DNA from: JBEVOS01 sp044226655
GTDB taxonomy: Bacteria > Pseudomonadota > Alphaproteobacteria > Caulobacterales > Aquidulcibacteraceae
Assembly (NCBI GenBank): GCA_044226655.1
Contig: JBGAGO010000002.1
Location: 434,001-498,000, forward strand
Length of the DNA stretch: 64,000 nt
Direction: 5' to 3'
The notes under the pieces are model-generated. The model was not told the DNA's origin and ran no database searches. It saw nothing but the letters and a program-made list of their open reading frames with translations. Both the position numbers and the translations under genes were made by a program. The number at the start of each line of letters is the position of its first letter. Position 1 is the first letter of the stretch. Of the stretch, positions 51,887-60,137 are shown one piece after another.

Positions 51887-52759
51887 CTAGGCGGTCTGCG
51901 ACGCCGTCAGCGACACGCCGGGCGGCGGGGGCAGATAATCCGGCACGAAGAAATCCGGCATCAGATCGCGCGTGGGATCGACGCGATATTTGTCGAAATC
52001 ACGCTCGCCCGCCTCGTAGAGCAGAATGTCGTCGATGAAGAAATTGCCTGTGCACGTGCGCGCCGGCCGATTGAAGATGGCGTAGGCGGCGTCGGCCATG
52101 ATCTCGGGCGTGCGGCACGCGCGCATGCCGTCCTCGCCGGCGAGCGCAAACTGGATCGCGGCTGTGGCGATGCCTGTGCGCGGCCACAGCGTGTTGAAGG
52201 CGATGCCGTCGCACTTGAATTCCTCGGCCATGCCGAGCGCGCACATCGACATGCCGAATTTCGCCATCGTGTAGGCGACATTGCCGCCGAACCAGCGCGG
52301 GCTCATGTCGAGCGGCGGCGAAAGGTTCAGCACGTGCGGATTGGACGCGCGCTTCAGATGCGGAATGCATGCCTTCGAGGTGAGGAACGTGCCGCGCAGA
52401 TTGACCTGATGCATCAGATCGTAGCGCTTCATCTCGGTCTGCAGCGTGCCGGTCAGCTGAATGGCGGAAGCGTTGTTGACGCAGATATCGACGCCGCCGA
52501 AGCGCGCGACGGTTTTTTCCACGGCCTCATAGACGCTCGCCTCGTCGCGCACGTCGACGATCAACGGCAGCGCCTGCCCGCCCGCCTTCTCGATCTCTTC
52601 GGCCGCCGAATAGATCGTGCCGGGCAGATGCTTGTGCGGTTCGGCCGTCTTCGCGGCGATTGCGATATTGGCGCCGTCGCGCGCGGCGCGCAGCGCGATC
52701 GCCAGACCGATGCCGCGCGACGCGCCGGTGATGAAGAGTGTCTTGTCTTTGAGGCTCAT
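51887..52759 (-). CDS. SDR family oxidoreductase, HSDL2-like
   Basis: 290 residues. TGASRGIG near residue 11, CVNNASAI, LSPPLD (Ser) and YTMAK (catalytic Tyr/Lys). The C-terminal extension after FNRPARTCTGNFFIDDIL with YRVDPTRDLMPDFF is the hallmark of the HSDL2-type dehydrogenases thought to act in fatty-acid metabolism. Monocistronic appearance, 64 bases before the next gene upstream. Confidence 0.92.
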   Translation of the reverse strand: MSLKDKTLFITGASRGIGLAIALRAARDGANIAIAAKTAEPHKHLPGTIYSAAEEIEKAGGQALPLIVDVRDEASVYEAVEKTVARFGGVDICVNNASAIQLTGTLQTEMKRYDLMHQVNLRGTFLTSKACIPHLKRASNPHVLNLSPPLDMSPRWFGGNVAYTMAKFGMSMCALGMAEEFKCDGIAFNTLWPRTGIATAAIQFALAGEDGMRACRTPEIMADAAYAIFNRPARTCTGNFFIDDILLYEAGERDFDKYRVDPTRDLMPDFFVPDYLPPPPGVSLTASQTA

Positions 52760-52823
52760 GCTTGGCTCCCTGAACGGAGCCTAAGCGCGCAGGGCGCCCG
52801 CGTCGATGCTCACTTAGAACGCT

Positions 52824-53597
52824 CTAGCGCACGCGCTCGATGCCGGTGCGCAGATCCGACAGCATGCGCTCGAGCGCGCCGGTGCTGCGCTGGCCGTCCT
52901 GCACGAAGGCATCGGCCTCGCGCCGCATATTGGCGATGACGCCGCTCAGATCGCCGCGGTTATGGGCCTGCGCGCTGACCTGCAATTCATCGACCAGATC
53001 GCGGAACGCGCGCCGGCTCTCGATCGTGGAGCCCGAGAGCAGCGTCGCGCTCAAGGTCAGGCGGCGCAGGAGCACATCGAGCGAGAACACGCGGTCCGAC
53101 AAGACGGGGCTGGCCTTGCGCGCCTTCTCGCGGCGCGCCGTCTCGGCCTCTTCCGCGTCGGCGGCGCGGCGCTTGCGCAGATTGAGAATGGCTTTGCGGC
53201 CGCGCCGGCACGGGCCGACATAGGTCGCGCTCGTCACCCAGGCGCGTTCGCCGTCGAGCGCCTCCTGGATCGCTTTCTTGAGCGCGGCGCGGTCGTTCGT
53301 CGGATGTACGGCGACGGCGCCCGCCGCGCGCCAGGCGTCGATCTCCCGCCGGGTCTGGCAGAACACCAGGAACGGGGAATAACGCATGCCGCCGCGATTG
53401 GTGCGCCGCAGGACTTGCAGCATGTCCGCGTCCAGCCCGTCCACACGGCCGGAATCGATGATCACAAGCAGCGGATTCTTAAGGCCTTCCAGATCGCCCC
53501 TGGTGAAGGCGCGCACGTGGGTTTGCGCGCCAAAGGCGCGCGCGGCGGCCAGGACGGCCTCCTTGTTCGATGTTCCGATTAAGTACTGACGGATCAT
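52824..53597 (-). CDS. receiver-like protein with helical C-terminus, unknown
   Basis: 257 residues. The first about 125 have the alternating strand-helix order of a response-regulator receiver (YLIGTSN..., LLVIIDSGRVDG with an Asp after strand 3, FLVFCQT, AVAVHPTND). The usual N-terminal acidic pair and switch Lys are not in place, so it is probably a pseudo-receiver. A GPCRRGRK basic patch and about 100 helical residues follow. Its function is unknown; homologous layouts in alphaproteobacteria are linked to signalling. Confidence 0.68.
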   Translation of the reverse strand: MIRQYLIGTSNKEAVLAAARAFGAQTHVRAFTRGDLEGLKNPLLVIIDSGRVDGLDADMLQVLRRTNRGGMRYSPFLVFCQTRREIDAWRAAGAVAVHPTNDRAALKKAIQEALDGERAWVTSATYVGPCRRGRKAILNLRKRRAADAEEAETARREKARKASPVLSDRVFSLDVLLRRLTLSATLLSGSTIESRRAFRDLVDELQVSAQAHNRGDLSGVIANMRREADAFVQDGQRSTGALERMLSDLRTGIERVR

Positions 53598-53606
53598 CCT
53601 TGATAC

Positions 53607-53628
53607 CCGGGCGCATTTTACCGCCCGG
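53607..53628 (-). promoter_or_regulatory. hairpin in the leader of the receiver-like gene
   Basis: A 7-bp perfect stem (CCGGGCG with CGCCCGG) and 8-base loop lie 9 bases before the gene's start and directly upstream of its AAGG ribosome site. It could modulate translation or be an operator. It lacks a T-tract on the minus strand. The rest of 53629-53780 shows no gene and no clear promoter. Confidence 0.35.
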
Positions 53629-53780
53629 ACATCTTAAGAAGGGTTATCCTCAACTGCTGATCGACCATGTAGACAGAGGAAACCTTTACGATTGCTTGCC
53701 GGCCCCAACAGCTCGCCGCGATTGCATCGGGCCGGGCGGCGCTTAAAATTACGGCAAGGGACGCTGGGAGGAATCAAAGG

Positions 53781-54404
53781 ATGAAACGCCTGATCGCCGC
53801 GGCTGCGCTTGTCTGCGCCTTCGCCGTGCCGGCCCTGGCCCAGGCCATGGGCCAATGGGTCGATCCCGCCAACACGTTCAGTTTCTCGCGCCCGTCCACC
53901 TGGCCGGTCGACCGCATGGGCGATTCCAGCGACGCCGTGACCCATTACGCCGCGGGCCTCGCCGACGCCGAGTGCAATTTCTATTCGATCGTGCGCGCCG
54001 CCACCGCCGAAAGCTCGCCGCAAGCCGTGAAGGCGGCGTTCTCAGCGCCGCTCACCGCCGAACAATGGGCGCAGGTCACGTCCTCGATCCGCACCTTCCG
54101 CGCCGGCGCGACGGTGCAAAGCTCAAGCGTGGACACCTCTCATTTCTGGCCGATCCAGCGCGCCGCGCTGGTGACCGGCGGCGATACGGTGCAAGGCGCC
54201 ATCATCGGCCGCCCCGGACGCGAAATCTGGGTGTTCTGCCAAAGCTATGACAGCCGCGACCGCACCAGCGTGTTCGAGCAGATCATCAGCTCGGTCGCCA
54301 CGCCGCGCGATGCGGAATGGCAGGCCGCGGCCGAAGCCGCAGCGCAAGCGCCGCCCCCGCCGGCTGAGCCCGCAGCGCCGCCCGCCCATGGCGGCCACCA
54401 CTAA
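53781..54404 (+). CDS. secreted protein with His tail, unknown
   Basis: 207 residues. A signal peptide ends at PALAQ (about residue 21), with GGGAGG upstream of the start. The mature part, from WVDPANTFSFSRPSTWPVDR, resembles a PsbP/Mog1-like alpha-beta fold, a weak resemblance. It has two Cys (ECNF, FCQS) and a Pro/Ala tail ending HGGHH, which might bind metal. Probably periplasmic. Function unknown. Confidence 0.75.
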   Translation: MKRLIAAAALVCAFAVPALAQAMGQWVDPANTFSFSRPSTWPVDRMGDSSDAVTHYAAGLADAECNFYSIVRAATAESSPQAVKAAFSAPLTAEQWAQVTSSIRTFRAGATVQSSSVDTSHFWPIQRAALVTGGDTVQGAIIGRPGREIWVFCQSYDSRDRTSVFEQIISSVATPRDAEWQAAAEAAAQAPPPPAEPAAPPAHGGHH

Positions 54405-54507
54405 AATCGACGCGTCCGCCGCCGAATCTGCGTCGGCGTTTACGTGCGATTCACGACGCTGCGCGATGTCAAGAGCTTAGACGCGCATCTGTGCGCGTGG
54501 AGAGCTC

Positions 54508-55182
54508 ATGGCGCACGCGGCGCTTTCGCGAACGGGAGAGGCTCTGGCCTGGGCCGCAGGCGCGGCGTTGGCCGCGCTCGTTTCGCCGCCGCTCGCGCTG
54601 CTCATCGTCAGCTTCATGGCGGCGCGCGCGCTCGCCTTCTCCTGGCGCACATGGCGCCTCACCGAGATCGCGCCGCCCATCCTCGCCGCGCTCGCGCTCG
54701 GCGCGCTGTTCGGCCTGGCGGCGGGCATCGGCGTCCTGTTCACCTGGCGCCTGATCGCCGATACGCGCTGGAGCCTCAAGGAAGACGCGCGCCTCAGCGC
54801 CATCGACGGCGTGCGGCGCTCGGCCTTCGCGCGCGCGCATCTCGTGCTGACGCCGATGTTCGCGCTCGCCATGGTCGCCTACACGGCGCCGCACATGATC
54901 GCGGGCCTGCCGCTCGATCTGCCGCACGTGCCGGTCTTCGTTCCCATCGCCTGCGGCGCGCTGGCGGCGCTGGCGCTGTTCGACTGGCTGATCCGCTGCG
55001 CCGCCGATGCGCGCTTGGGATCGCTGCCGCTCGCGCCGACGGCGCACCAGGCCGCGCATCACGCCATCTTCCTGATCGCCTACGCCAGCGCGCAGGACAT
55101 TTCGGCCGGCCTGATGGCGTTTCTCGCGTGGCGGCTCGCCTATGCGCTGCGCGCTCAGCCGAGCTTTACGGCGGTTCCGTAA
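54508..55182 (+). CDS. multi-pass membrane protein, unknown
   Basis: 224 residues, Ala/Leu-rich with about six TM segments (for example LALLIVSFMAARALAF, ILAALALGALFGLAAG, LVLTPMFALAMVAYTA, VFVPIACGALAALALFDWLI). Charged residues sit in the loops (WRLIADTRWSLKEDAR). No family is recognised. The 3' end overlaps the convergent YbjQ-like gene by 28 bases. Confidence 0.72.
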   Translation: MAHAALSRTGEALAWAAGAALAALVSPPLALLIVSFMAARALAFSWRTWRLTEIAPPILAALALGALFGLAAGIGVLFTWRLIADTRWSLKEDARLSAIDGVRRSAFARAHLVLTPMFALAMVAYTAPHMIAGLPLDLPHVPVFVPIACGALAALALFDWLIRCAADARLGSLPLAPTAHQAAHHAIFLIAYASAQDISAGLMAFLAWRLAYALRAQPSFTAVP

Positions 55183-55472
55183 GCCAGCACTTCCGTCGCC
55201 TGGCCTTGGCCGGCGTCCACCGTATCGAAGCGCATGCCGATGACGGCGTCCGCGCCGAGCGAACGCGCATGCTCGACCATCCGGTCGAGCGCCTGTTCAC
55301 GGCTTTCGGCGAGCAGCTTGGTGTATTCGTGGATTTCCCCGCCCACGATCATGCGGAAGCTCGCCACGATATCGCGCCCGATGAAGCGCGAGCGCACGAC
55401 ATTGCCGCGCGCCACGCCAAGATTTTGCGCGATGGTTCGCCCCGGCACGTCAAACGTCGTTGAAAGGATCAT
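55155..55472 (-). CDS. YbjQ/UPF0145 family protein
   Basis: 105 residues: MILSTTFDVPGRTIAQNLGV, NVVRSRFIGRDI, GGEIHEYTKLLAESREQAL, and GADAVIGMRFDT are the family pattern (putative heavy-metal-binding, DUF74). The biochemical role is unknown. It shares 28 bases with the end of the convergent membrane protein gene. Confidence 0.93.
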   Translation of the reverse strand: MILSTTFDVPGRTIAQNLGVARGNVVRSRFIGRDIVASFRMIVGGEIHEYTKLLAESREQALDRMVEHARSLGADAVIGMRFDTVDAGQGQATEVLAYGTAVKLG

Positions 55473-55527
55473 CTCAGTCTCCCGCGAGCGCTTCTCTTAG
55501 CGGGCGCGGACGCGCGCTCAAAGCGGC

Positions 55528-55830
55528 TCAGCGCTGAACTTCTCGCGAGTAGCGTTCCTTCGCGGCCTCCTCGCGCGAGTCCGCGATCACGCGCGCCAGC
55601 ATCCAGATCACGCCGACCAGCATCAGCACCGCGGCTGCGACGCCTGCGATCCCGATGAAGATCGCCCCGATCACGCCGCCGAGCACAGCGCCAGGATCGC
55701 CGCCGGTGAAGGCCATCGTCATCACCGTGCCGATGCCGAGGAAATAGCACGCGGCGCCGAGCGCTGCGCCGATGCTGAAGCACCACACGGCGCCGTCCGA
55801 GCGGCGTTCAGGATTGGGCGTTTCACTCAT
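55528..55830 (-). CDS. small membrane protein, unknown
   Basis: 100 residues. Two or three hydrophobic Gly/Ala-rich segments (about 14-35, 44-62, 64-84) with GxxxG patterns are followed by a charged C-terminal helix (DSREEAAKERYSREV). No family is recognised. It lies between the MBL hydrolase and YbjQ genes on the same strand. Confidence 0.62.
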   Translation of the reverse strand: MSETPNPERRSDGAVWCFSIGAALGAACYFLGIGTVMTMAFTGGDPGAVLGGVIGAIFIGIAGVAAAVLMLVGVIWMLARVIADSREEAAKERYSREVQR

Positions 55831-55851
55831 GCCGTTTCCTCTACCATAGGC

Positions 55852-56928
55852 TTACACCGCTTCGTAGAGCGCCACGCCGTCCGCGCCCAGCACGCGGCGC
55901 ACACGCCCGCGCGCGATCAGGCAATTGAGATGGGCCAGCGCCTCGCCCGTCGCCATGCTCAGCAGATCCATGCCGATCTCGCGCGCGAACAAGGCGCCGA
56001 ACAGATCGATGGCGCGGCGCGGCTGTTCGCGCAGGCGCTTTTCGACCCGGTTCATGGCGCGCTCGTGCCCGTCGATCAGGTTTTGCAAGCGTTTATGGGC
56101 GCCGGTGAACGGATCATTGTGCGCCGGCAGGACGAGCGCATCGGCCGGCACGTGCTGCATCAGCTTGGCGCAGGAATGCAGCCAATCGGCGAGCGGATCC
56201 GCGTCAGGCTCGGTGGGGAACACCGAGACGTTCGATGAAATGCGCGGCAGCAATTGATCGCCGGAGATGAAGAGGTTCAGCTCTTCTTGATAGAGGCACA
56301 CATGCTCCGGCGAATGGCCCGAACCGGTGATGACGGTCCAGACCCGCCCGCCAATCTCGATGGCGTCGCCATCCTGCAGGCGGTGAAATGAATCCGGCAG
56401 GCGCAGCATGGATTTGCCGAAGCCGCCGAAGCGCGCGCGGTAGGCGTCGAGGGCGCGCGCGTCCCAGCCGGCCGCGCGATAGAATTGGATGCCGTCATCG
56501 GGCGCGTCGAGGCCCGTGTCCGACGCGAGCGAACGGCAGGTGACATATTCGAGGCGCGAGATCGACAGGCGGCACTCGAATTTGCGCGTGATCCAGCCCG
56601 AGAGCCCGATATGGTCGGGATGCATGTGCGTGCAGATGACGCGCGTGACCGGCTTGCCGTCGAGCTCTTCGGCGAAGATGCGCTGCCAATGCTCGCGGGT
56701 TTCATCGGTGGCGACGCCGGTATCGACGATGGTCCAGCCAGGCCCGTCTTCGAGCAGCCAGAGATTGATCCATTTGAGCGAGAAGGGCAGCGGCATGCGC
56801 ACCCATTTGACGCCCGGCGCGATCTGGCGCGCGCGCCCAGGCTCGGGCGCATCGCCCAGCGGATAGACAAGGCTCGGCCGCGCCGGCTCGGCCAGATCGT
56901 CTTCTTCCAATCCGTCGCGTGCGGTCAT
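55852..56928 (-). CDS. MBL-fold metallo-hydrolase
   Basis: 358 residues. The zinc motif THMHPDHIGL lies near residue 105, with a GSGHSPEHVCLY strand (third His), SGDQLLP (Asp) and VLPAHNDP (last His), so both metal sites look complete. The C-terminal winged-helix-like part (ERAMNRVEKRLREQP, GEALAHLNCLIARG) is typical of the LACTB2/hydrolase group. The substrate, perhaps a thioester or lactone, is unknown. Confidence 0.92.
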   Translation of the reverse strand: MTARDGLEEDDLAEPARPSLVYPLGDAPEPGRARQIAPGVKWVRMPLPFSLKWINLWLLEDGPGWTIVDTGVATDETREHWQRIFAEELDGKPVTRVICTHMHPDHIGLSGWITRKFECRLSISRLEYVTCRSLASDTGLDAPDDGIQFYRAAGWDARALDAYRARFGGFGKSMLRLPDSFHRLQDGDAIEIGGRVWTVITGSGHSPEHVCLYQEELNLFISGDQLLPRISSNVSVFPTEPDADPLADWLHSCAKLMQHVPADALVLPAHNDPFTGAHKRLQNLIDGHERAMNRVEKRLREQPRRAIDLFGALFAREIGMDLLSMATGEALAHLNCLIARGRVRRVLGADGVALYEAV

Positions 56929-57102
56929 TCAGGTCTCCTGAAACCGAGTCTAGGTTGGCTGAACGCCTGCGGCAAACCGGCTGACAAGATTGCGCGAGCG
57001 GGCGCGACGCCCCTTCTTATTCCGTGCTAAGCCGCCCGGTCTTTGGAAACATCTCGGCCGTTCGAGCAGACCGGCTTTCCAACCGCATTGGAGACATATC
57101 GC

Positions 57103-57804
57103 ATGCGCTTTCCCGCTCTCGCCGGCGCCTTGATGCTCGCCGCGTGCGCCACGGCGACCGCCCAGCCTGCGCCGACCGCGCCCGCAACCGCCGTCGCCGC
57201 GCCCTCCCCCGTTCTCGCCGCGATCCCGCCGGCGGAGGGCACCTCCGTCGATCCCGCCGCGCAGCCGCCCGGCGCCTATACGCTCGACAGCCGCCATGTG
57301 GGCGTGCTGTGGCGCGTGCGCCATTTGGGCCTGTCGCTGTTCACCGCGCGCTTCGACACGGTGTCGGGCGCGCTCTCCTTCAATTCCGCGAACCCGGCCG
57401 CATCGACAGTCAACATCACGATCGCGGCCAATTCGGTGAACACGGGCGTGCTCAACGCGCAGGGCGAACGCGCCTTCGATCATGAGATCGCCACCAATGT
57501 GCTGGGCGGCGAGGCCAATCCCAACATCACCTTCGTGTCGCGCTCCATCCAGATCACGGGGCCGAACACCGGCCTCATCACCGGCGATCTGACGCTGCAT
57601 GGCGTGACCAAGCCGGTCGTGCTCGAAGCCAGCTTCGACGGCGGCCGCTTCGTGACGCTGCGGCAAAAGCATGAGCTGGCGTTCTCCGCGCGCACCATCA
57701 TCCGCCGCTCGGATTTCAACGCCACGTTCTCCAATCCCATTGTCAACGGCACCACCAGCGACGAGGTGGAGATCATCATCCAAGCCGAGTTCGTGAAGGA
57801 CTGA
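57103..57804 (+). CDS. YceI family lipoprotein
   Basis: 233 residues from the ATG at 57103 (GGAGA 13 bases upstream). A lipobox-like MLAAC at residues 11-15 is followed by a Pro/Ala linker. The YceI lipocalin-like domain spans 60-233: YTLDSRHVGVLWRVRHLGLS, FNSANPAASTVNITI, and a C-terminal IVNGTTSDEVEIIIQAEF. YceI proteins bind long-chain isoprenoids or related lipids in the periplasm. The next gene, a b561-YceI fusion, begins one base after the stop, so the two are coupled. Confidence 0.9.
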   Translation: MRFPALAGALMLAACATATAQPAPTAPATAVAAPSPVLAAIPPAEGTSVDPAAQPPGAYTLDSRHVGVLWRVRHLGLSLFTARFDTVSGALSFNSANPAASTVNITIAANSVNTGVLNAQGERAFDHEIATNVLGGEANPNITFVSRSIQITGPNTGLITGDLTLHGVTKPVVLEASFDGGRFVTLRQKHELAFSARTIIRRSDFNATFSNPIVNGTTSDEVEIIIQAEFVKD

Positions 57805-57805
57805 G

Positions 57806-59164
57806 GTGAGCGAAGCTCAAACGCGCGCCGCGCGCTATACGGCGGTTGCGATCGTCCTGCACTGGGCGATCGCGGCGGCCATCGCCGTCAACATCTTCCT
57901 CGGCTGGTGGATGCATGAGGCGATCGAAACGCCCGCCAGCGCGGCGCGCGCCTTCATCGGCTATCAGACGCACAAATCCGTGGGTCTCACGGTGCTGCTG
58001 CTGTCGCTCATCCGGCTGGGCTGGCGCATCGCCAATCCGCCGCCGCCTTTGCCCGCGCGCATGCCTGGCTGGGAGAAGCGCGCCGCCAAGGCCACGCATT
58101 GGGCGTTCTACGCGCTGATGATCGCGCTGCCGCTGACAGGCTGGCTCTACGTTTCGGCCGGCTGGTCACATGAAGGGAACCGCCCGTTCGACGTGCCGAC
58201 GGTTTGGTTCGGCGTCTTGCCGATCCCGCATCTCTTCGGCCTGGAGCACGCCGCCAATGCGACGCGCGCCAGTGTCGCCGATACCGCTATGGAGGCGCAT
58301 GAGCTGCTGGTCTGGATCGCGATCGCGCTCTTCTTTCTGCACGTGGGCGCGGCGCTCAAACATTGGCTGATCGACCGCGATGACGTGCTGCCGCAAATGG
58401 CGCCGGGCGTTCCCATGCTGGGCGCTGCGGCGCAAACGCCCGCCGATCCGCAACGGCGCAACGCATTGCTGATCGGCTTTGCGGCCTTGGCGCTGGCCGC
58501 CTTCGGAACCGGCGCCTTCTTTCTGCGCCCGCTCGAAACCGCGCCCGCGCCGACGGAAACCGCCGTCGAAGATACTGCGCCTGCAACCGAAGCCGCCGCG
58601 CCAACGCCGGAGGCCGCGCCGGCCACAACGGCGCCCGCCAGCGCTGCCGCGCCCTCGTCCGGTCCGCCGCCGGTCTGGCGCGTCAACGCCGCGCGCTCTT
58701 CGATCCGGTTTTCCGGCGAACAGGGCGGCGCGCGCTTCAACGGCGCGTTCAGCCGCTGGCATGGCGATATCCGCTTCGATCCAGCCAATCTCGCCGCCTC
58801 GACAGCGAACGTAACGATCGAAACCGCCTCCGCCGCCGATGGCAATCCGCTGCACGATCCCGCGTTCGCCACCGCCGATTGGTTCGACAGCGCCAATCAT
58901 CCCAACGCGACCTTCCGCGCCACGCGCTTCACCGCGCGCGGCGGCGATCGCTACGAGGCGCGCGGCGATCTCACCATCAAGGGCCACACCATCCACGTCG
59001 CGCTGCCGTTCACGCTCGCCATCACCGGCGATCAGGCGGTGATGAGCGGCCATGTCAGCGTGGACCGCCGCGCCGTGGGCCTGGGCGTCGGCTCGGAAGC
59101 GGATGAGTACGTCTCGCAGATGATCGACGTCACATTGCGCGTCGAGGCGCAGCGCGCGCCATGA
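57806..59164 (+). CDS. cytochrome b561 - YceI fusion protein
   Basis: 452 residues. A four-TM cytochrome b561 domain (1-195) has heme-ligand histidines in VLHWAIAAAI, GYQTHKSVGL, EAHELLVW and LHVGAALKHWL. A fifth TM (about 212-235) and a Pro/Ala/Thr linker lead to a C-terminal YceI domain (about 285-452, VWRVNAARSSIRFSGEQ, VSVDRRAVGLGVGSE). This links quinone-type electron transfer in the membrane to a periplasmic lipocalin, probably binding quinone-like isoprenoids. GTG start; its end overlaps the Sua5 gene by four bases. Confidence 0.92.
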   Translation: MSEAQTRAARYTAVAIVLHWAIAAAIAVNIFLGWWMHEAIETPASAARAFIGYQTHKSVGLTVLLLSLIRLGWRIANPPPPLPARMPGWEKRAAKATHWAFYALMIALPLTGWLYVSAGWSHEGNRPFDVPTVWFGVLPIPHLFGLEHAANATRASVADTAMEAHELLVWIAIALFFLHVGAALKHWLIDRDDVLPQMAPGVPMLGAAAQTPADPQRRNALLIGFAALALAAFGTGAFFLRPLETAPAPTETAVEDTAPATEAAAPTPEAAPATTAPASAAAPSSGPPPVWRVNAARSSIRFSGEQGGARFNGAFSRWHGDIRFDPANLAASTANVTIETASAADGNPLHDPAFATADWFDSANHPNATFRATRFTARGGDRYEARGDLTIKGHTIHVALPFTLAITGDQAVMSGHVSVDRRAVGLGVGSEADEYVSQMIDVTLRVEAQRAP

Positions 59165-60096
59165 TCCTTCCCGCCAATGCGGAGACGATCGCGCACGCGG
59201 CGGACGCGCTGCGCGCGGGCGACCTCGTCGTGATGCCGACGGAAACCGTCTATGGCCTCGCGGGCGATGCAACCAACCCGCAGGCGATCGCGCGCATTTA
59301 CGAAGCCAAGGGCCGCCCGCGCTTCAATCCGCTGATCGCGCATGTGCGCGATCTCGCCGCCGCGGAAGCGGAAGCGCATTTACACAAGCGCGCGTGCGCG
59401 CTGGCCGATGCGTTCTGGCCCGGCCCGCTCACGCTGGTGGCGCCGCGCCGCGCCGACAGCCAGGTGGCCGAACTCGCCTGCGCTGGCCTTGCGACCATCG
59501 CGCTGCGCGCGCCCAGCCATCCCGTCGCGCAGGATTTGCTCACCGCGTTCGGCAAGCCGATCGCCGCGCCGAGCGCCAATCTTTCCGGCCATGTCAGCCC
59601 CACCCGCGCGGCGCATGCCGACGCTGACCTCGGCGCCGCCGTCGCGTTCGTGATCGATGGCGGGCCCTGCGCGGAAGGTTTGGAATCCACCATCGTCGCC
59701 GTGGGCGAAGACGGCGCCGCGCGCCTGCTGCGGCCGGGCGCAATCGAACGCGGTGAAATCGAAGCGCTGGTCGGCCCGCTGGCGCTGGCGCAAAGCGGCG
59801 TCGAAGCGCCGGGCATGCTGGCGAGCCATTACGCGCCGCGTGCGCGCCTGCGCCTCGATGTTTCGTCGCCTGCGCCCGGCGAGACCTATCTCGCCTTCGG
59901 CGCCGGCGCGCCGAAGGGCGCGCTCAATCTTTCGCGCAGCGGCGATCTCGCCGAAGCCGCCGCCAATCTCTATGCGCATCTGCGCACGCTCGACGCGGAG
60001 GGCGCCGATGTCATCGCCGTCGCGCCGATCCCGCGCACGGGCCTCGGCGAAGCGATCCATGACCGGCTGACCCGCGCCGCCGCGCCACGCGCCTGA
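59161..60096 (+). CDS. L-threonylcarbamoyladenylate synthase (Sua5 type)
   Basis: 311 residues. The YrdC/Sua5 N-terminal domain has ADALRAGDLVVMPTETVYGLAGDA, KGRPRFNPLIAHV and PSANLSGHVSPT. The C-terminal Sua5 domain has PGMLASHYAPRARLRL. It makes threonylcarbamoyl-AMP for the t6A37 tRNA modification. It is translationally coupled to the b561-YceI gene by ATGA overlap. Confidence 0.94.
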   Translation: MILPANAETIAHAADALRAGDLVVMPTETVYGLAGDATNPQAIARIYEAKGRPRFNPLIAHVRDLAAAEAEAHLHKRACALADAFWPGPLTLVAPRRADSQVAELACAGLATIALRAPSHPVAQDLLTAFGKPIAAPSANLSGHVSPTRAAHADADLGAAVAFVIDGGPCAEGLESTIVAVGEDGAARLLRPGAIERGEIEALVGPLALAQSGVEAPGMLASHYAPRARLRLDVSSPAPGETYLAFGAGAPKGALNLSRSGDLAEAAANLYAHLRTLDAEGADVIAVAPIPRTGLGEAIHDRLTRAAAPRA

Positions 60097-60137
60097 GCCT
60101 TGGCGACTGAACCGGCGCGCCGCGCTATGATGGCGCC

